Of a stretch of 64,000 nucleotides of DNA, positions 9,184 through 17,954 are shown in pieces; within the stretch, counting starts at the first letter, position 1; every line of letters starts with the position of its first letter. Origin of the DNA: Saccharicrinis carchari (GTDB lineage Bacteria; Bacteroidota; Bacteroidia; Bacteroidales; Marinilabiliaceae); the NCBI RefSeq assembly GCF_900182605.1, contig NZ_FXTB01000001.1, positions 1 to 64,000 on the forward strand, given 5' to 3'. Position numbers and translations under genes: made by a program. The notes beneath the pieces are model-generated. The model was not told the DNA's origin, ran no database searches, and worked only from the letters and a program-made list of their open reading frames with translations.

Positions 9184-10578
9184 TTATTTAGGTTGTTCCA
9201 ATGGATAGGTGAGGTCGTACAATTCCAATTGTCGGATTTTCCATACGGCCCCTTCCAAAAATAGGGGATGAGGCTGATGTATATCCCAATCGCCCAGCTT
9301 TTTAAGCATGGATTTTGTTCGCTCCAAATGCTGAAGAGCCACATTGTTCTGTTCTGAAATATCCTTGGATAAATTGTAGAGCATGGGCAGGCGGTCGGGC
9401 AGCCGTATCAATTTCCAGTCACCCTCGCGAATGGCCGCACTTATAGTAAAACGCCAATTAAACGATTCGTGTGGTTTTGTTTTTTTTATACCGCAAATAT
9501 AAGGTATCAGGTTTACGCCATCCAGTTTTTCTGAATGCTTTGGGGTGACTCCCGCCGCTTGTAAAAAGGTGGCCGCAAAGTCAAGAGATATCACAGGATG
9601 GTGATATGTTTTACCCGCCGGCAAGTGATCGCTCCACTTCATGATAAAAGGGACATGGATGCCTCCTTCGAGCAGAGTACCTTTTTGTCCGTTAAGCGGG
9701 GCATTTATCGAAGCGTTCGAATCCACCGGACCACCGTTGTCGCTGATAAAAACAATCAAAGTATTTTCGTTTAAACTCTCCTCTTCCAGGGTTTGTAGGA
9801 TGCGCCCTATGTTTACATCGAGCCTATGGACCATGGCGCAATAGGTTCTTCTTCGTTCGTTTGCTATGTGCCGATAAAGTTCCAAATCGGCTTTGGTGGC
9901 TTGCATAGGTGTATGCGGTGCATTAAACGAAGCAAATAAAAAAAAAGGCTCCTCTTTATGCCTCTTGATAAAATCTACGCACTCATCCCCTTTGTCGTCG
10001 GTAAGGTACGTAATGGTTTGTGGTGTTTTGTAGTTGCACTCGATGGGCGACAGATAGCCTTTGCCATTTGGTTCGGCCTTAAAATAATCATGCCCGCCAC
10101 CGGTGTATCCCCAAAACTCGTCGAAGCCCCTTTTAGTAGGATGAAATTGAGGCTGGTCGCCCAAATGCCATTTACCTATCAAACCGGTTGCATAGCCTAG
10201 TTCCTTAAGTCTGTCGGCAATGGTAAGTTGGGTAATGGGCAGACCGAGATATGCTGGATCGAAACCCGGTTGGTTACCGGCCAAATTATTGTCGTAACCA
10301 AAGCTCACTTGATTTTTACCTGTTAGCAATCCGGCACGCGAAGGGCTGCAGACAGGTGCCGAAACATAGCCATTGGTAAAGTTGACGCCGTCGCGCGCCA
10401 GGCGATCGATATTTGGGGTGGCTATCTGCCCGCTGCCATTGATGCTCAAATCTGCATAACCCAGGTCGTCGGCTACAATTAAAACAAAATTGGGAGATTG
10501 TGTTGATTGAGCTTGAATTTGTTGAATACTTAAAAAAGCTACAACAGTTATAGATAGAAGTAATTTAAGTTTCGTCAT
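9184..10578 (-). CDS. Secreted Cys-type sulfatase (S1 family)
   Basis: This is the second sulfatase of PUL1, 464 residues from the ATG at 10578. The open frame extends to 10617 but begins with TTG, and only the ATG gives a compact signal peptide (cleavage near QAQ at about 22-24). Metal-binding VADDLGYAD is followed by CSPSR with the modified Cys at residue 77, then GKWHLG and ISDNGGP. The sequence differs clearly from the neighbouring sulfatase, so the two probably remove sulfates at different positions or from different sugars. It has a Sec-type signal peptide rather than a lipobox, suggesting soluble periplasmic location while its neighbour is lipidated. Confidence 0.92.
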   Translation of the reverse strand: MTKLKLLLSITVVAFLSIQQIQAQSTQSPNFVLIVADDLGYADLSINGSGQIATPNIDRLARDGVNFTNGYVSAPVCSPSRAGLLTGKNQVSFGYDNNLAGNQPGFDPAYLGLPITQLTIADRLKELGYATGLIGKWHLGDQPQFHPTKRGFDEFWGYTGGGHDYFKAEPNGKGYLSPIECNYKTPQTITYLTDDKGDECVDFIKRHKEEPFFLFASFNAPHTPMQATKADLELYRHIANERRRTYCAMVHRLDVNIGRILQTLEEESLNENTLIVFISDNGGPVDSNASINAPLNGQKGTLLEGGIHVPFIMKWSDHLPAGKTYHHPVISLDFAATFLQAAGVTPKHSEKLDGVNLIPYICGIKKTKPHESFNWRFTISAAIREGDWKLIRLPDRLPMLYNLSKDISEQNNVALQHLERTKSMLKKLGDWDIHQPHPLFLEGAVWKIRQLELYDLTYPLEQPK

Positions 10579-11061
10579 GATGGCTGATATGTTTATCTTA
10601 TGTTTATTAACTTTCAAATATTAATGATACCCTCGTTGATTTAAGCGGACAATCGTTTGGATTTTGCTTTTTAGTGTTTTAGGTAACACAAATAGTATAT
10701 ATTCTGTCCAATTTATGTTTGCTACCTGTCGGCCACAAGCAGGAAATTTGAGAGCTGTTCTTCTTTCACATTTTAAACAGACTTAATATGCTACTTAAAA
10801 AGTAACCACAATGAAAAAGGAGGATGCTCAACGGGCACTTAGAATATTCTGGATAATGTGCTGCGCGTTTTTACATGGGGCTTAATAGCTACAAACAACA
10901 AAGAACTAACTATAGATTTACCAAAAGAGCCTGATCTATAATGATTCTTTAATTTTGTCTTTAAAACTAATCTGAAATTTTAAAAATGGCTGGTTAAAAA
11001 GATTGGGTTATGACTAATGAAGTAGACATAACCCAACCTGTTACATAATTACATTTAATTG
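10579..11061. other. Gene-free gap between sulfatase and SusD genes
   Basis: No supportable gene. A plus-strand 24-codon frame near 10811 looks like chance. An AAGTAACCACAATGAA stretch near 10800 resembles the ends of the CCACAATG repeats at 31.7 and 59.2 kb and may be a remnant. The SusD terminator hairpin lies at 11003-11036. The gap of nearly 500 bp suggests the sulfatase genes downstream can have their own promoter. Confidence 0.5.
10990..11036 (-). terminator. Terminator or attenuator after SusD
   Basis: A perfect 10-bp stem TTGGGTTATG/CATAACCCAA (11003-11012 with 11027-11036) encloses a 14-nt loop. On the minus strand it is followed by a T-rich stretch. It sits 26 nt after the SusD stop and may reduce transcription into the downstream enzyme genes. 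Confidence 0.7.
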
Positions 11062-12654
11062 TTAAAACCCAGTGTTGTTAGGGAGTAAATTTGGATTTTT
11101 ATCGATGGCACTTTGTGGAATAGGCAGTAAATAGTTTTTTGGTGCTTCAAAGGTTCTTGTTTCGACCGTAATTTGTGGCTGATCTAACAATACGTTGTGA
11201 TCACCGTTAACCATTTGAGATTCCAGCACAACACCTTCTTTGACTCCTTTATGGATGCCTGACATTACCTGAGGTGCAATTTCCCAGCGGATGATGTCGT
11301 CTCGTCGTAATCCTTCCATGGCAAACTCTACCCTTCTCTCGTTTTGGAGCAACATGCGTAACTGATCGGCAGTATTGTACTTTACGCGATCAACGGCAGG
11401 CATTCCGGCTCTTGTTCTAACATCGTCCAAGGCCTTATATAACTCATCATCTATCTGACCAAGCTCAATTTTTGCCTCTGCAATGGTGAGAAGTACCTCG
11501 GCATAGCGGAAGATAAAAATATCAGCACCTGAATTCCAATACTGTGCATCGGGTGCATCATTTAAATAGTTGAGATACTTGCGGAAATTATAACCGGTTT
11601 TAGAGGAGTTGTTGGCTTTTTGATAATGATTTACATCATCCTTTTCAACCGAACGATAAGGTTCACCCTGCCACATTTGTCCGGGATATATAATGGTGGC
11701 CCTCAAGCGCGGATCACGATCTTTATATGGGTTTTGCGGATCGTAATCACCTGTTACGAGTGCTTCGTCAATGGTAAGTCCGTTGGCCATTTCGTAGCTG
11801 TCGACCAATTGTTGGGTTGGTACCACCGATGACCAACCACCGCTTCCATTGGGGAGGAAAGGTGTGTAGTTTAAGCTATAAAGGTCGGGCGTATATTGTA
11901 CTGACATGATTACCTCCTTGTTTTGCTCGTTATCCGGATTAAATAATGTAATGTAATCAGGATGAAGTTCATAACCCTCTATACTTTTGGCTACAGTCAA
12001 TGCTTCTTGATATTTGCCATAGTACAACTTCATGCGCATAAGTAAAGCTTGGGCTGCCCCCTTGGTAGCTTTTCCAAAGTCTTCCTGTGGATAACTCTCT
12101 GGAAGAATATCGATAATGGTAGTTAACTCATCTTCAATGAATTTAATTACCGTTTCCTTTGGGTCGCGCGGAATTTTAGCCTCATCCGGATGATCAAAGT
12201 TTACTGTTATCAATGGCACATCGCCATGGTTTACAACCATTTGATAATACTTATAGGCCCTGATAAAACGTGCCTGTGCCTCATATACCGTTAAATCTAT
12301 GCCCGGTATATCGGCCTCGCCTAAACTAGTTAAAAACTCGTTGCAACGATAAATAGTAGAGTAGCCAAAGTAGTTGCTACCGGGATTGGCTGCCGTAACA
12401 CTTCCGTTACCAATATTGGTCCAACCTTCCCAGGGGAAGTTATTGTAACCGTTATCCGATCCACACTCGCGGTACATTAAACCGCTACCACTCTCAAATC
12501 CGTTATAACACCCGGTAAGCGCTAATTGAACATCTTGCTCTGTCTTCCAAAAGGTAGAAGGGGAGAGCGCATCTTTTGGTGCGACATCTAGAAAAGACTC
12601 GCTGCACGACATGGCCGTTAGAGCCAGTAAAAAAAGAAATGTATATATTTTCAT
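11062..12654 (-). CDS. susD: SusD/RagB family glycan-binding lipoprotein (PUL1)
   Basis: This is the outer-surface lipoprotein that covers the SusC pore and helps bind oligosaccharides. The chosen ATG at 12654 gives 530 residues with a lipobox Cys at about 17 (AMSC), followed by SFLDVAPKDALSP, a typical SusD start. TPR-like helices form the N-terminal half. The C-terminal RagB/SusD region has AEVLLTIAEAKIELGQ, NERRVEFAMEGLRRDDIIRW and LLPIPQSAIDKNP, all characteristic. An in-frame ATG seven codons upstream is possible but gives a less compact signal peptide. It follows SusC by 108 nt, so the two are probably co-transcribed. Confidence 0.95.
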   Translation of the reverse strand: MKIYTFLFLLALTAMSCSESFLDVAPKDALSPSTFWKTEQDVQLALTGCYNGFESGSGLMYRECGSDNGYNNFPWEGWTNIGNGSVTAANPGSNYFGYSTIYRCNEFLTSLGEADIPGIDLTVYEAQARFIRAYKYYQMVVNHGDVPLITVNFDHPDEAKIPRDPKETVIKFIEDELTTIIDILPESYPQEDFGKATKGAAQALLMRMKLYYGKYQEALTVAKSIEGYELHPDYITLFNPDNEQNKEVIMSVQYTPDLYSLNYTPFLPNGSGGWSSVVPTQQLVDSYEMANGLTIDEALVTGDYDPQNPYKDRDPRLRATIIYPGQMWQGEPYRSVEKDDVNHYQKANNSSKTGYNFRKYLNYLNDAPDAQYWNSGADIFIFRYAEVLLTIAEAKIELGQIDDELYKALDDVRTRAGMPAVDRVKYNTADQLRMLLQNERRVEFAMEGLRRDDIIRWEIAPQVMSGIHKGVKEGVVLESQMVNGDHNVLLDQPQITVETRTFEAPKNYLLPIPQSAIDKNPNLLPNNTGF

Positions 12655-12762
12655 CTCATTAAATTTATTTGTCATTTATAGACATTTGATGGAACTCACC
12701 AATAATGTAATCTGCTTTGTGAGAGAATGCGCTTATGGCTCGTTTCATCTTATTTATTGTTG

Positions 12763-15700
12763 TTAAAATGTAACATTCACGCCAAAGGAATTAACCATCA
12801 CTACGGGGTATCCACTTCCTCGACCAGAGGGTGCCTCAGGGTCGAACCCTTTTAAGTAGTTGGTAAAAGTTAAAAGGTTGTCGCCGCTGTAATAAATCCT
12901 TACCTTAGATATACCCACATTTTGAAGTACGCTTTTCGGTATATTGTATCCTATTTGCAAGTTCTTTAGTCGTAAAAAGTCGGTACTCCTGAGCCAGTAT
13001 TCAGTAGTTGAGTTTTGCGGCATACTTACACCGGATGTACTTGCTGTAACACGGGGTACAGAGGTATTGGTGTTGCTCGGTGTCCATCTGTTTTTCCACA
13101 AGGCCGATGGCTTGCTGGAATCGCCACTAACTGCGCCTACGGCATCAAAGTCCATATAGCCATAACCTCCCAAAGTTCCCTGGAAAAGGGCCATGATGTC
13201 AAAATTCTTATAATTGGCACCCAGGTTAAAACCAAAAATAAAATCAGGTGTAGATTTACCCAAAATAGTGCGATCGTCACTAGTAACTTTTTTGTCACCT
13301 GTTACATCCACATATCTCAGGTCGCCGGGTTTAATTTTTGAAGTTCCGTACAAGGTGTTCTCAGCCCAATCGGCTATGTCCTGTGTCGATTGATATAGTC
13401 CGTTGGTTTTGTATCCGTAAAAAACATCTACTGGTTCACCGATCCTACGCAGGTATCTGCCATCAATTACTTGATTTTGTCCGGCCAGCGAAATCAGCTC
13501 GTTGGTGTTTAAAGCAAAGTTGCCTCCAAAGTTGAACCCTACCTCACCAAATTTATCGTTGTACTGGAATGTAGCTTCAAATCCTTTATTTGACATCTCA
13601 CCCACATTGTCATAAAAATCGGACAAGGCAAATGTTTCAGGCGAAGGAACCTTCATAATAATATCTTCAGTTCTGCGGTCGTAATAATCTAAAGTAAGGT
13701 TAATCTTTGATTTGAGCATAATGTCAAGCCCGATACCCCATGAAGTTGTTTTTTCCCAAACCAAATCTTTGTTTTTGGCGTTTACAATGGCAGCGCCTGA
13801 GTTTATTTGGCTGTTAAAAGGATAATCTTTTCCCAACGAAAGGGTGGGTATGGTAGGGTAATATTCGTTTAAGGCATCCTGATTACCCAGCATTCCCCAC
13901 GAAACCCTTACTTTTAAGTTGTCTACGGTTTCTCGGAGACCGGCCATAAAATTCTCTTCCGAGAGTCTCCATCCGGCAGAGAAGGATGGAAAGGCGCCCC
14001 ATCGGTTGTCCTCGTGAAAACGTGATGACGCATCGTAACGCAGGTTGGCCTCAAACAGGTACTTGCTGTTCAGGTCGTAATTGACACGGCCAAAATACGA
14101 TAGCATATTTAGCTCGCGGGTATATCCCTCAGCTACCATACCTTTAGTAGCACCACCGTTTAAATCACCCAAGGAAGTGCTGGGGAAGTTCTCGCGGTAG
14201 GCTTTTGTACGCTTATAATCATACGACTCGGCATGGTAACCGACCATGGCAGCAATATTGTGCCCGCCACCGAAGGACTTTGTGTAATTGGCTACCAAAT
14301 CGCCTGTAATCCTTTCTGTATTGGTGTACAACTGCTCCATTTTTGTAGGGCCATGGTACTTTGAGGGATTATATTGTATCTCTTTGTTTAAAGAGTTTTT
14401 GTCCTCCTTATATGTTCGGATGGATGCGGTACCTTTAACGGTCAATCCTTCGGTAACGGTAAAGGTTAGCGAACCTACACCGAGAAAAAAGTTCTGCATC
14501 TTATCGATCTGCTTTCCTTGGTCAATCCAAGCCATTGGGTTGCCATCGGAGATTGTTCCATAAGTGCCATCCTCGTATTTGTATGGTATCCAAGGTGCTA
14601 TTCGATAGGCTTGTCTGATAATCTGATCTAGGCCTCCACCTACATAAGCATTGTTGGGCTCATATACGGATTGACGCGTGTAAGAAAGGTTTACGTTTGA
14701 GGTGAGCCAACTGTACGGACTGCTGGTTACGTTGGTTCGTACGTTGTATCGATCTTTGCCGGTATGTTCAATGATGCCCTCTTGCTTTTGATAGTTTACA
14801 GAGGTGCGGTAGGTGGTGTTTTCAGTACCGCCTGCCAATGAAACATTGTGTGATGTTTGAAACCCGGAGCCTGAATATAGCATATCCAACCAATCGGTGT
14901 TGGGATGGCCGTAGGGATCCGTACCATTTTTAAAAAGTGCTATGTCTTCGGGAGTAAATCGTTCTGTTTTACCGTCGTTAAGCAATGCCTCATTATACAT
15001 CTCGGCATATTCGGCAGAGCCCAGATATTCGGGCAAGTCTGTGGCAGCCTGCCAGCCAAAATCGCCGGAGTAGCGTACCTGTGGCACACCTACTTTACCG
15101 CTTTTTGTAGTAATGAGGATTACACCGTTGGCGGCTTTTGAACCGTAAATGGCGGCCGAGGCGGCATCCTTCAATACGGAAATGGAACCAATATCCTCGG
15201 GGGATATTTCGTTCATGCTCGACTCTACACCATCCACAATAACCATGGGCGATGAGTTGTTTAAGGTACCTGTTCCTCTAATTCGGATACTACCACCGTC
15301 ACCACCTGGCAGTCCGCTGGTTTGCTTAACATATACCCCTGGTAGTAATCCTGATAAACCGGCCGAAACGCTACTCATCGGTCTGTTTTCGAGCATCTTG
15401 CTATCTACGGTGGCAACCGATCCGGTAACATTCACCTTCTTCTGTACACCATAGCCCACAACAACAACTTCGTCAAGGCCCATTGTTTCTTCTTGCAGTA
15501 CAATGTTAAAAGTGCTTTGTCCAGCTGCCGACACCTCAACGCTGTTCATCCCCACAAATGAAAATTGCAGCGTTGCATCTTCGGGTACACCCGACAGGGT
15601 GAAATTCCCGTCCATGTCGCTGATAGTGCCGGTGGTGGTGCCTTTCACCACGATGGAAGCACCAGGGATGGGCTCTCCGTTGGCATCGCGAATGGTACCT

Positions 15701-16125
15701 GTAACGGTTTTGCCTTGCTGCTGCACATTGGCAAGTGCTATCTCTGCACTGCTTGTTTGATTATCTTTTTTCAGCACAATGTACCTGTCAATAATTTCGT
15801 AGCTTATATCGGAACTGTTTAAAATTTGCTCCAATATCACATGAATATCCGAATCCTTGGTGTTGACCGATACATGCACCGAGGGATCGATTTCTTTACT
15901 GTCGTAAAAAAACCGGAATTCTGAGGTGTTTTCAATTTCCTCAAAAACCTCTTTAAGCATCACATTCTGGAAGTCCAGGGTCAGTTTTGTTGATTGCGAA
16001 TAGCTTGTTGAGGCCGAAGCCTGCACCAGGGCTATCGTTAAAAGCAGCCATGTAATTTTCATAACTCTTAAAAGTTTCGTGAAATGAAGGTTGCCGGAAC
16101 CTCCATCAGTTCTGTTTTTTTTCAT
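12763..16125 (-). CDS. susC: SusC/RagA TonB-dependent outer-membrane transporter with STN domain (PUL1)
   Basis: The product is the 1120-residue outer-membrane importer for the PUL1 glycan. The order is: a short basic leader, a signal peptide from about residue 22, an STN (secretin/TonB short N-terminal) domain at about 45-120 that signals to the FecR anti-sigma factor, a carboxypeptidase-regulatory-like domain (about 140-215), a plug with the SusC hallmark LDEVVVVGYG and VIVDGVES, then the beta-barrel ending in an aromatic residue. The STN domain with FecR and ECF sigma genes upstream indicates trans-envelope regulation. Residues 143-194 are identical to those of the PUL2 SusC although the rest is diverged. 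The leader on the opposite strand carries a predicted antisense RNA. Confidence 0.96.
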   Translation of the reverse strand: MKKNRTDGGSGNLHFTKLLRVMKITWLLLTIALVQASASTSYSQSTKLTLDFQNVMLKEVFEEIENTSEFRFFYDSKEIDPSVHVSVNTKDSDIHVILEQILNSSDISYEIIDRYIVLKKDNQTSSAEIALANVQQQGKTVTGTIRDANGEPIPGASIVVKGTTTGTISDMDGNFTLSGVPEDATLQFSFVGMNSVEVSAAGQSTFNIVLQEETMGLDEVVVVGYGVQKKVNVTGSVATVDSKMLENRPMSSVSAGLSGLLPGVYVKQTSGLPGGDGGSIRIRGTGTLNNSSPMVIVDGVESSMNEISPEDIGSISVLKDAASAAIYGSKAANGVILITTKSGKVGVPQVRYSGDFGWQAATDLPEYLGSAEYAEMYNEALLNDGKTERFTPEDIALFKNGTDPYGHPNTDWLDMLYSGSGFQTSHNVSLAGGTENTTYRTSVNYQKQEGIIEHTGKDRYNVRTNVTSSPYSWLTSNVNLSYTRQSVYEPNNAYVGGGLDQIIRQAYRIAPWIPYKYEDGTYGTISDGNPMAWIDQGKQIDKMQNFFLGVGSLTFTVTEGLTVKGTASIRTYKEDKNSLNKEIQYNPSKYHGPTKMEQLYTNTERITGDLVANYTKSFGGGHNIAAMVGYHAESYDYKRTKAYRENFPSTSLGDLNGGATKGMVAEGYTRELNMLSYFGRVNYDLNSKYLFEANLRYDASSRFHEDNRWGAFPSFSAGWRLSEENFMAGLRETVDNLKVRVSWGMLGNQDALNEYYPTIPTLSLGKDYPFNSQINSGAAIVNAKNKDLVWEKTTSWGIGLDIMLKSKINLTLDYYDRRTEDIIMKVPSPETFALSDFYDNVGEMSNKGFEATFQYNDKFGEVGFNFGGNFALNTNELISLAGQNQVIDGRYLRRIGEPVDVFYGYKTNGLYQSTQDIADWAENTLYGTSKIKPGDLRYVDVTGDKKVTSDDRTILGKSTPDFIFGFNLGANYKNFDIMALFQGTLGGYGYMDFDAVGAVSGDSSKPSALWKNRWTPSNTNTSVPRVTASTSGVSMPQNSTTEYWLRSTDFLRLKNLQIGYNIPKSVLQNVGISKVRIYYSGDNLLTFTNYLKGFDPEAPSGRGSGYPVVMVNSFGVNVTF

Positions 16126-16132
16126 AAGTTTG
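16125..16132 (+). promoter_or_regulatory. Antisense TAnnTTTG box abutting susC start (PUL1)
   Basis: TAAGTTTG matches the Bacteroidota -7 box (TAnnTTTG). It lies on the strand opposite to susC, overlapping the first base of the susC ATG. A clear -33 TTG at the usual 19-21 nt spacing is not visible. The same arrangement (TACCTTTG) occurs at the PUL2 susC start. Confidence 0.4.
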
Positions 16133-16180
16133 CATTGTTAATGTTCGATAATGAAGCCAATGGGCTTTTTATTGATTTTT

Positions 16181-16329
16181 AACCTGGACTATTCATAAAT
16201 TTTCGAAAATATGAATGGAGTCCGGGTTAACCCCGACTTAGTTGAACTTTAATTTTTGATAAAAAATTATTAGTGAAACGTAATCGCTACCGGAGGTAGA
16301 AATAATTCTTTAATTATTTGGGTTTTAAA
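16181..16329 (+). repeat. Palindromic leader element upstream of susC (PUL1)
   Basis: Element 1 of the family. Outer stem AACCTGGACT (16181-16190) pairs with AGTCCGGGTT (16219-16228). Inner stem ATTCATA (16191-16197) pairs with TATGAAT (16210-16216), with a conserved 2-nt bulge between. Then come TAACCCCGAC, an AT-rich part, a weaker second stem (CGA..TTA with TAA..TCG near 16286), and CTACCGGAGGTAGAAATAAT followed by AATTATTTGGG. The same order is found at 34114-34275. Confidence 0.65.
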
Positions 16330-16331
16330 AC

Positions 16332-16351
16332 GGAAACACGACCATGTTTCC
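16332..16351 (+). other. Hairpin preceding antisense terminator (PUL1)
   Basis: GGAAACA (16332-16338) pairs with TGTTTCC (16345-16351) around a 6-nt loop, directly before the terminator hairpin. PUL2 shows the same hairpin-then-terminator order at its FecR-susC gap. Confidence 0.55.
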
Positions 16352-16358
16352 TTTACGG

Positions 16359-16393
16359 ACGGGAGATGTTGGTAGCATTTCCCGTTTTTTTTT
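16359..16393 (+). terminator. Plus-strand intrinsic terminator in FecR-susC gap (PUL1)
   Basis: A 10-bp stem (16359-16368 with 16376-16385, including one G-T pair) and 7-nt loop are followed directly by nine T on the plus strand. Both flanking genes run on the minus strand, so the terminator serves no annotated gene and points to antisense transcription. On the minus strand the stem is preceded, not followed, by the A/T tract. Confidence 0.8.
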
Positions 16394-16424
16394 GTTAAAT
16401 TATGGTTTGTTACATAGGCAGCGG

Positions 16425-17414
16425 TTATTTTATAGATTTTAAATAGATTTTATTTCTATCCACTCGGTAATCAAAAGCTTCGCCGGAGGCTTGTTTAAAA
16501 ACTTCCATCATGGTGTAGATGTTGTCGTCGATATTAAATGTTCCGGTAAAAGTGCGATTCTTTAAAAGCTCATCTTCAAAAATAAGTTCAACACCGAATA
16601 TGCGGTTAATTTTCTTGGTTAGGCTAAGGAACGATTCATCTTGAAATTGATACATCCCTTTGCGCCAGTAGTTTAAAAAATCATCCTGAATTTTGGATCG
16701 GCTTAGCTTACGCGATGTTTTATCCAGCACCAAACTATGCAAAGGTTCCAGTGCGGCCGACTTATAATTGTCAGTTCCGTCCCCAAGGTTTACTTCCATT
16801 TCTACTTTCCCCGATAGCAGGTCAACTTGAATTTCATTGTCGTCGGGGTAGGCTACTAAAGAGAATTCGGTGCCCAATACCCGGATGCGGTGTTGCCCCA
16901 CGTTTACCATAAAAGGTTTTTTTGCGTTGTGCGCCACGGTAAAAAATGCCTCGCCCATCAATTGCACGTCTCTTGTTTTTCCGTTGAATCGTTCAGGGTA
17001 AATTAATTTAGAACCATTTGTTAGCCATACGTTGCTTCCGTCGGGTAGGGTAAGGTAAGTACGATTACCTTTTGGTACGGAAATTTCGGTCATGGCAATT
17101 TTTTGGTTGAGGGTATGCGGATGGATAAAATACCCGGCCATTAAACCGAGTATTATGATGGCTGCATATTTAAGGATTTGTTTAAAAGAAAACGACCTGT
17201 GTGCTCTGTTAGTTTTAGCTTTCACGCGGCGCATGCCATCCCGGATTTGTTCGTCATCCATTTCCTTTCCTCGTTGCATCAAAGCGCGTAAATTTGTATA
17301 TCGGATATATTCTTGCCTGTTTTCTTCGGCAAGTTCTACCCAGGCCAACAGCTCCGGCGAGTCCGTCAACTTTTCTCCGTTCAGTATTTTTTCTATTATT
17401 TTTTCTTTATCCAT
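16425..17414 (-). CDS. fecR: FecR-family anti-sigma factor (PUL1)
   Basis: This inner-membrane anti-sigma factor holds the PUL1 ECF sigma factor until the SusC STN domain signals ligand. From the ATG at 17414 it has 329 residues; a longer frame to 17444 starts with TTG. A cytoplasmic N-terminus (about 1-75) is followed by one transmembrane helix (about 77-95, YAAIIILGLMAGYFI). Next comes the periplasmic FecR domain with TLPDGSNVWLTNGSKLIYPE and VLGTEFSL, and a C-terminal DUF4974-like region. It lies 299 nt before susC. The 540-nt gap to its sigma gene is unusually long and filled with hairpins. Confidence 0.93.
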   Translation of the reverse strand: MDKEKIIEKILNGEKLTDSPELLAWVELAEENRQEYIRYTNLRALMQRGKEMDDEQIRDGMRRVKAKTNRAHRSFSFKQILKYAAIIILGLMAGYFIHPHTLNQKIAMTEISVPKGNRTYLTLPDGSNVWLTNGSKLIYPERFNGKTRDVQLMGEAFFTVAHNAKKPFMVNVGQHRIRVLGTEFSLVAYPDDNEIQVDLLSGKVEMEVNLGDGTDNYKSAALEPLHSLVLDKTSRKLSRSKIQDDFLNYWRKGMYQFQDESFLSLTKKINRIFGVELIFEDELLKNRTFTGTFNIDDNIYTMMEVFKQASGEAFDYRVDRNKIYLKSIK

Positions 17415-17954
17415 GATCGTTTTGTTACGGGTATAATGCGTCAAATTGGAAATACCCTATGTGGAATGTTAATTTTTTTTAATAAAAGTAGAAAAAAGAT
17501 AGATGTGGTTTTTTGTTATCCACGAATTTCACAAATTTTCACGAATTGAAAGGGATGATTGTATCAACCATTTAAATAGATTCTCTGTTTGTCAAAAGGC
17601 AAGCTGGCTGACAGGCTGGCTGTCATTACTAATTAGTAAGGCTGAAAGCCTGATTTTATTCAGCCCAATGGCAAAGGTTGGATTTATATAAAATAAATAG
17701 CCGCTGAATAGCCTGCCCCGCAGCATTGCGGGGGGCAGCTTATATTTAATCTGTCCATAGTGTTTAAGCTGCCCTTACAGGGCGAAATTTCAAATTGCAT
17801 TTTAACCCAACGCGTCACTTCGTTTTGCGTTGGGCTGAATTAAGTTGTCCTTTCAGGACGGATAATAACTGCCTAATTTATAAATATTCAGGGTAAATGT
17901 ATGTATTTATCTACTGACATCTAAAAGATGAAACAGGAACTTACTTTGTCTGTC
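17415..17954. other. Gene-free 540 bp between sigma and anti-sigma genes
   Basis: No reading frame here looks real. At about 17519-17548 there is a CACGAATT...CACAAATT...CACGAATT type repeat. From 17609 to 17859 a dense series of short hairpins follows (separate entry). About 17870-17954 shows nothing recognisable. Confidence 0.6.
17609..17859. repeat. Cluster of seven short palindromes
   Basis: Hairpins read in order are: TGACA/TGTCA (17609-17625); the perfect palindrome TTACTAATTAGTAA (17626-17639); AGGCT-gaa-AGCCT (17639-17651); a GC-rich stem around GCAT (17713-17738); GCCC/GGGC (about 17771-17783); CCCAACGC/GCGTTGGG (17806-17834); and GTCC-ttTCA-GGAC (17847-17859). This resembles REP-type or decayed mobile palindromic clusters. 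No transposase is nearby. Confidence 0.6.

Larger units (their letters stand above)
16139..16393 (+). ncRNA. Predicted cis-antisense RNA over susC leader (PUL1)
   Basis: The proposed RNA would start about 7 nt after the TAAGTTTG box, cross the palindromic leader element, and end at an intrinsic terminator at 16359-16393. It would be complementary to the 5' untranslated region of the susC mRNA. Cis-antisense RNAs that repress susC-type operons with ECF/anti-sigma control are known in Bacteroides (for example DonS). The terminator is clear; the start and existence of the RNA are inferred. A shorter RNA starting nearer the terminator is also possible. Confidence 0.33.

Noticed and set aside
10811-10885. 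Short plus-strand frame of 24 codons
   Set aside because: No recognisable product and no promoter; it runs against the PUL transcription.
17609-17859. CRISPR array or tRNA cluster
   Set aside because: The palindromes differ from one another, have no constant repeat-spacer spacing, and no cloverleaf could be drawn.
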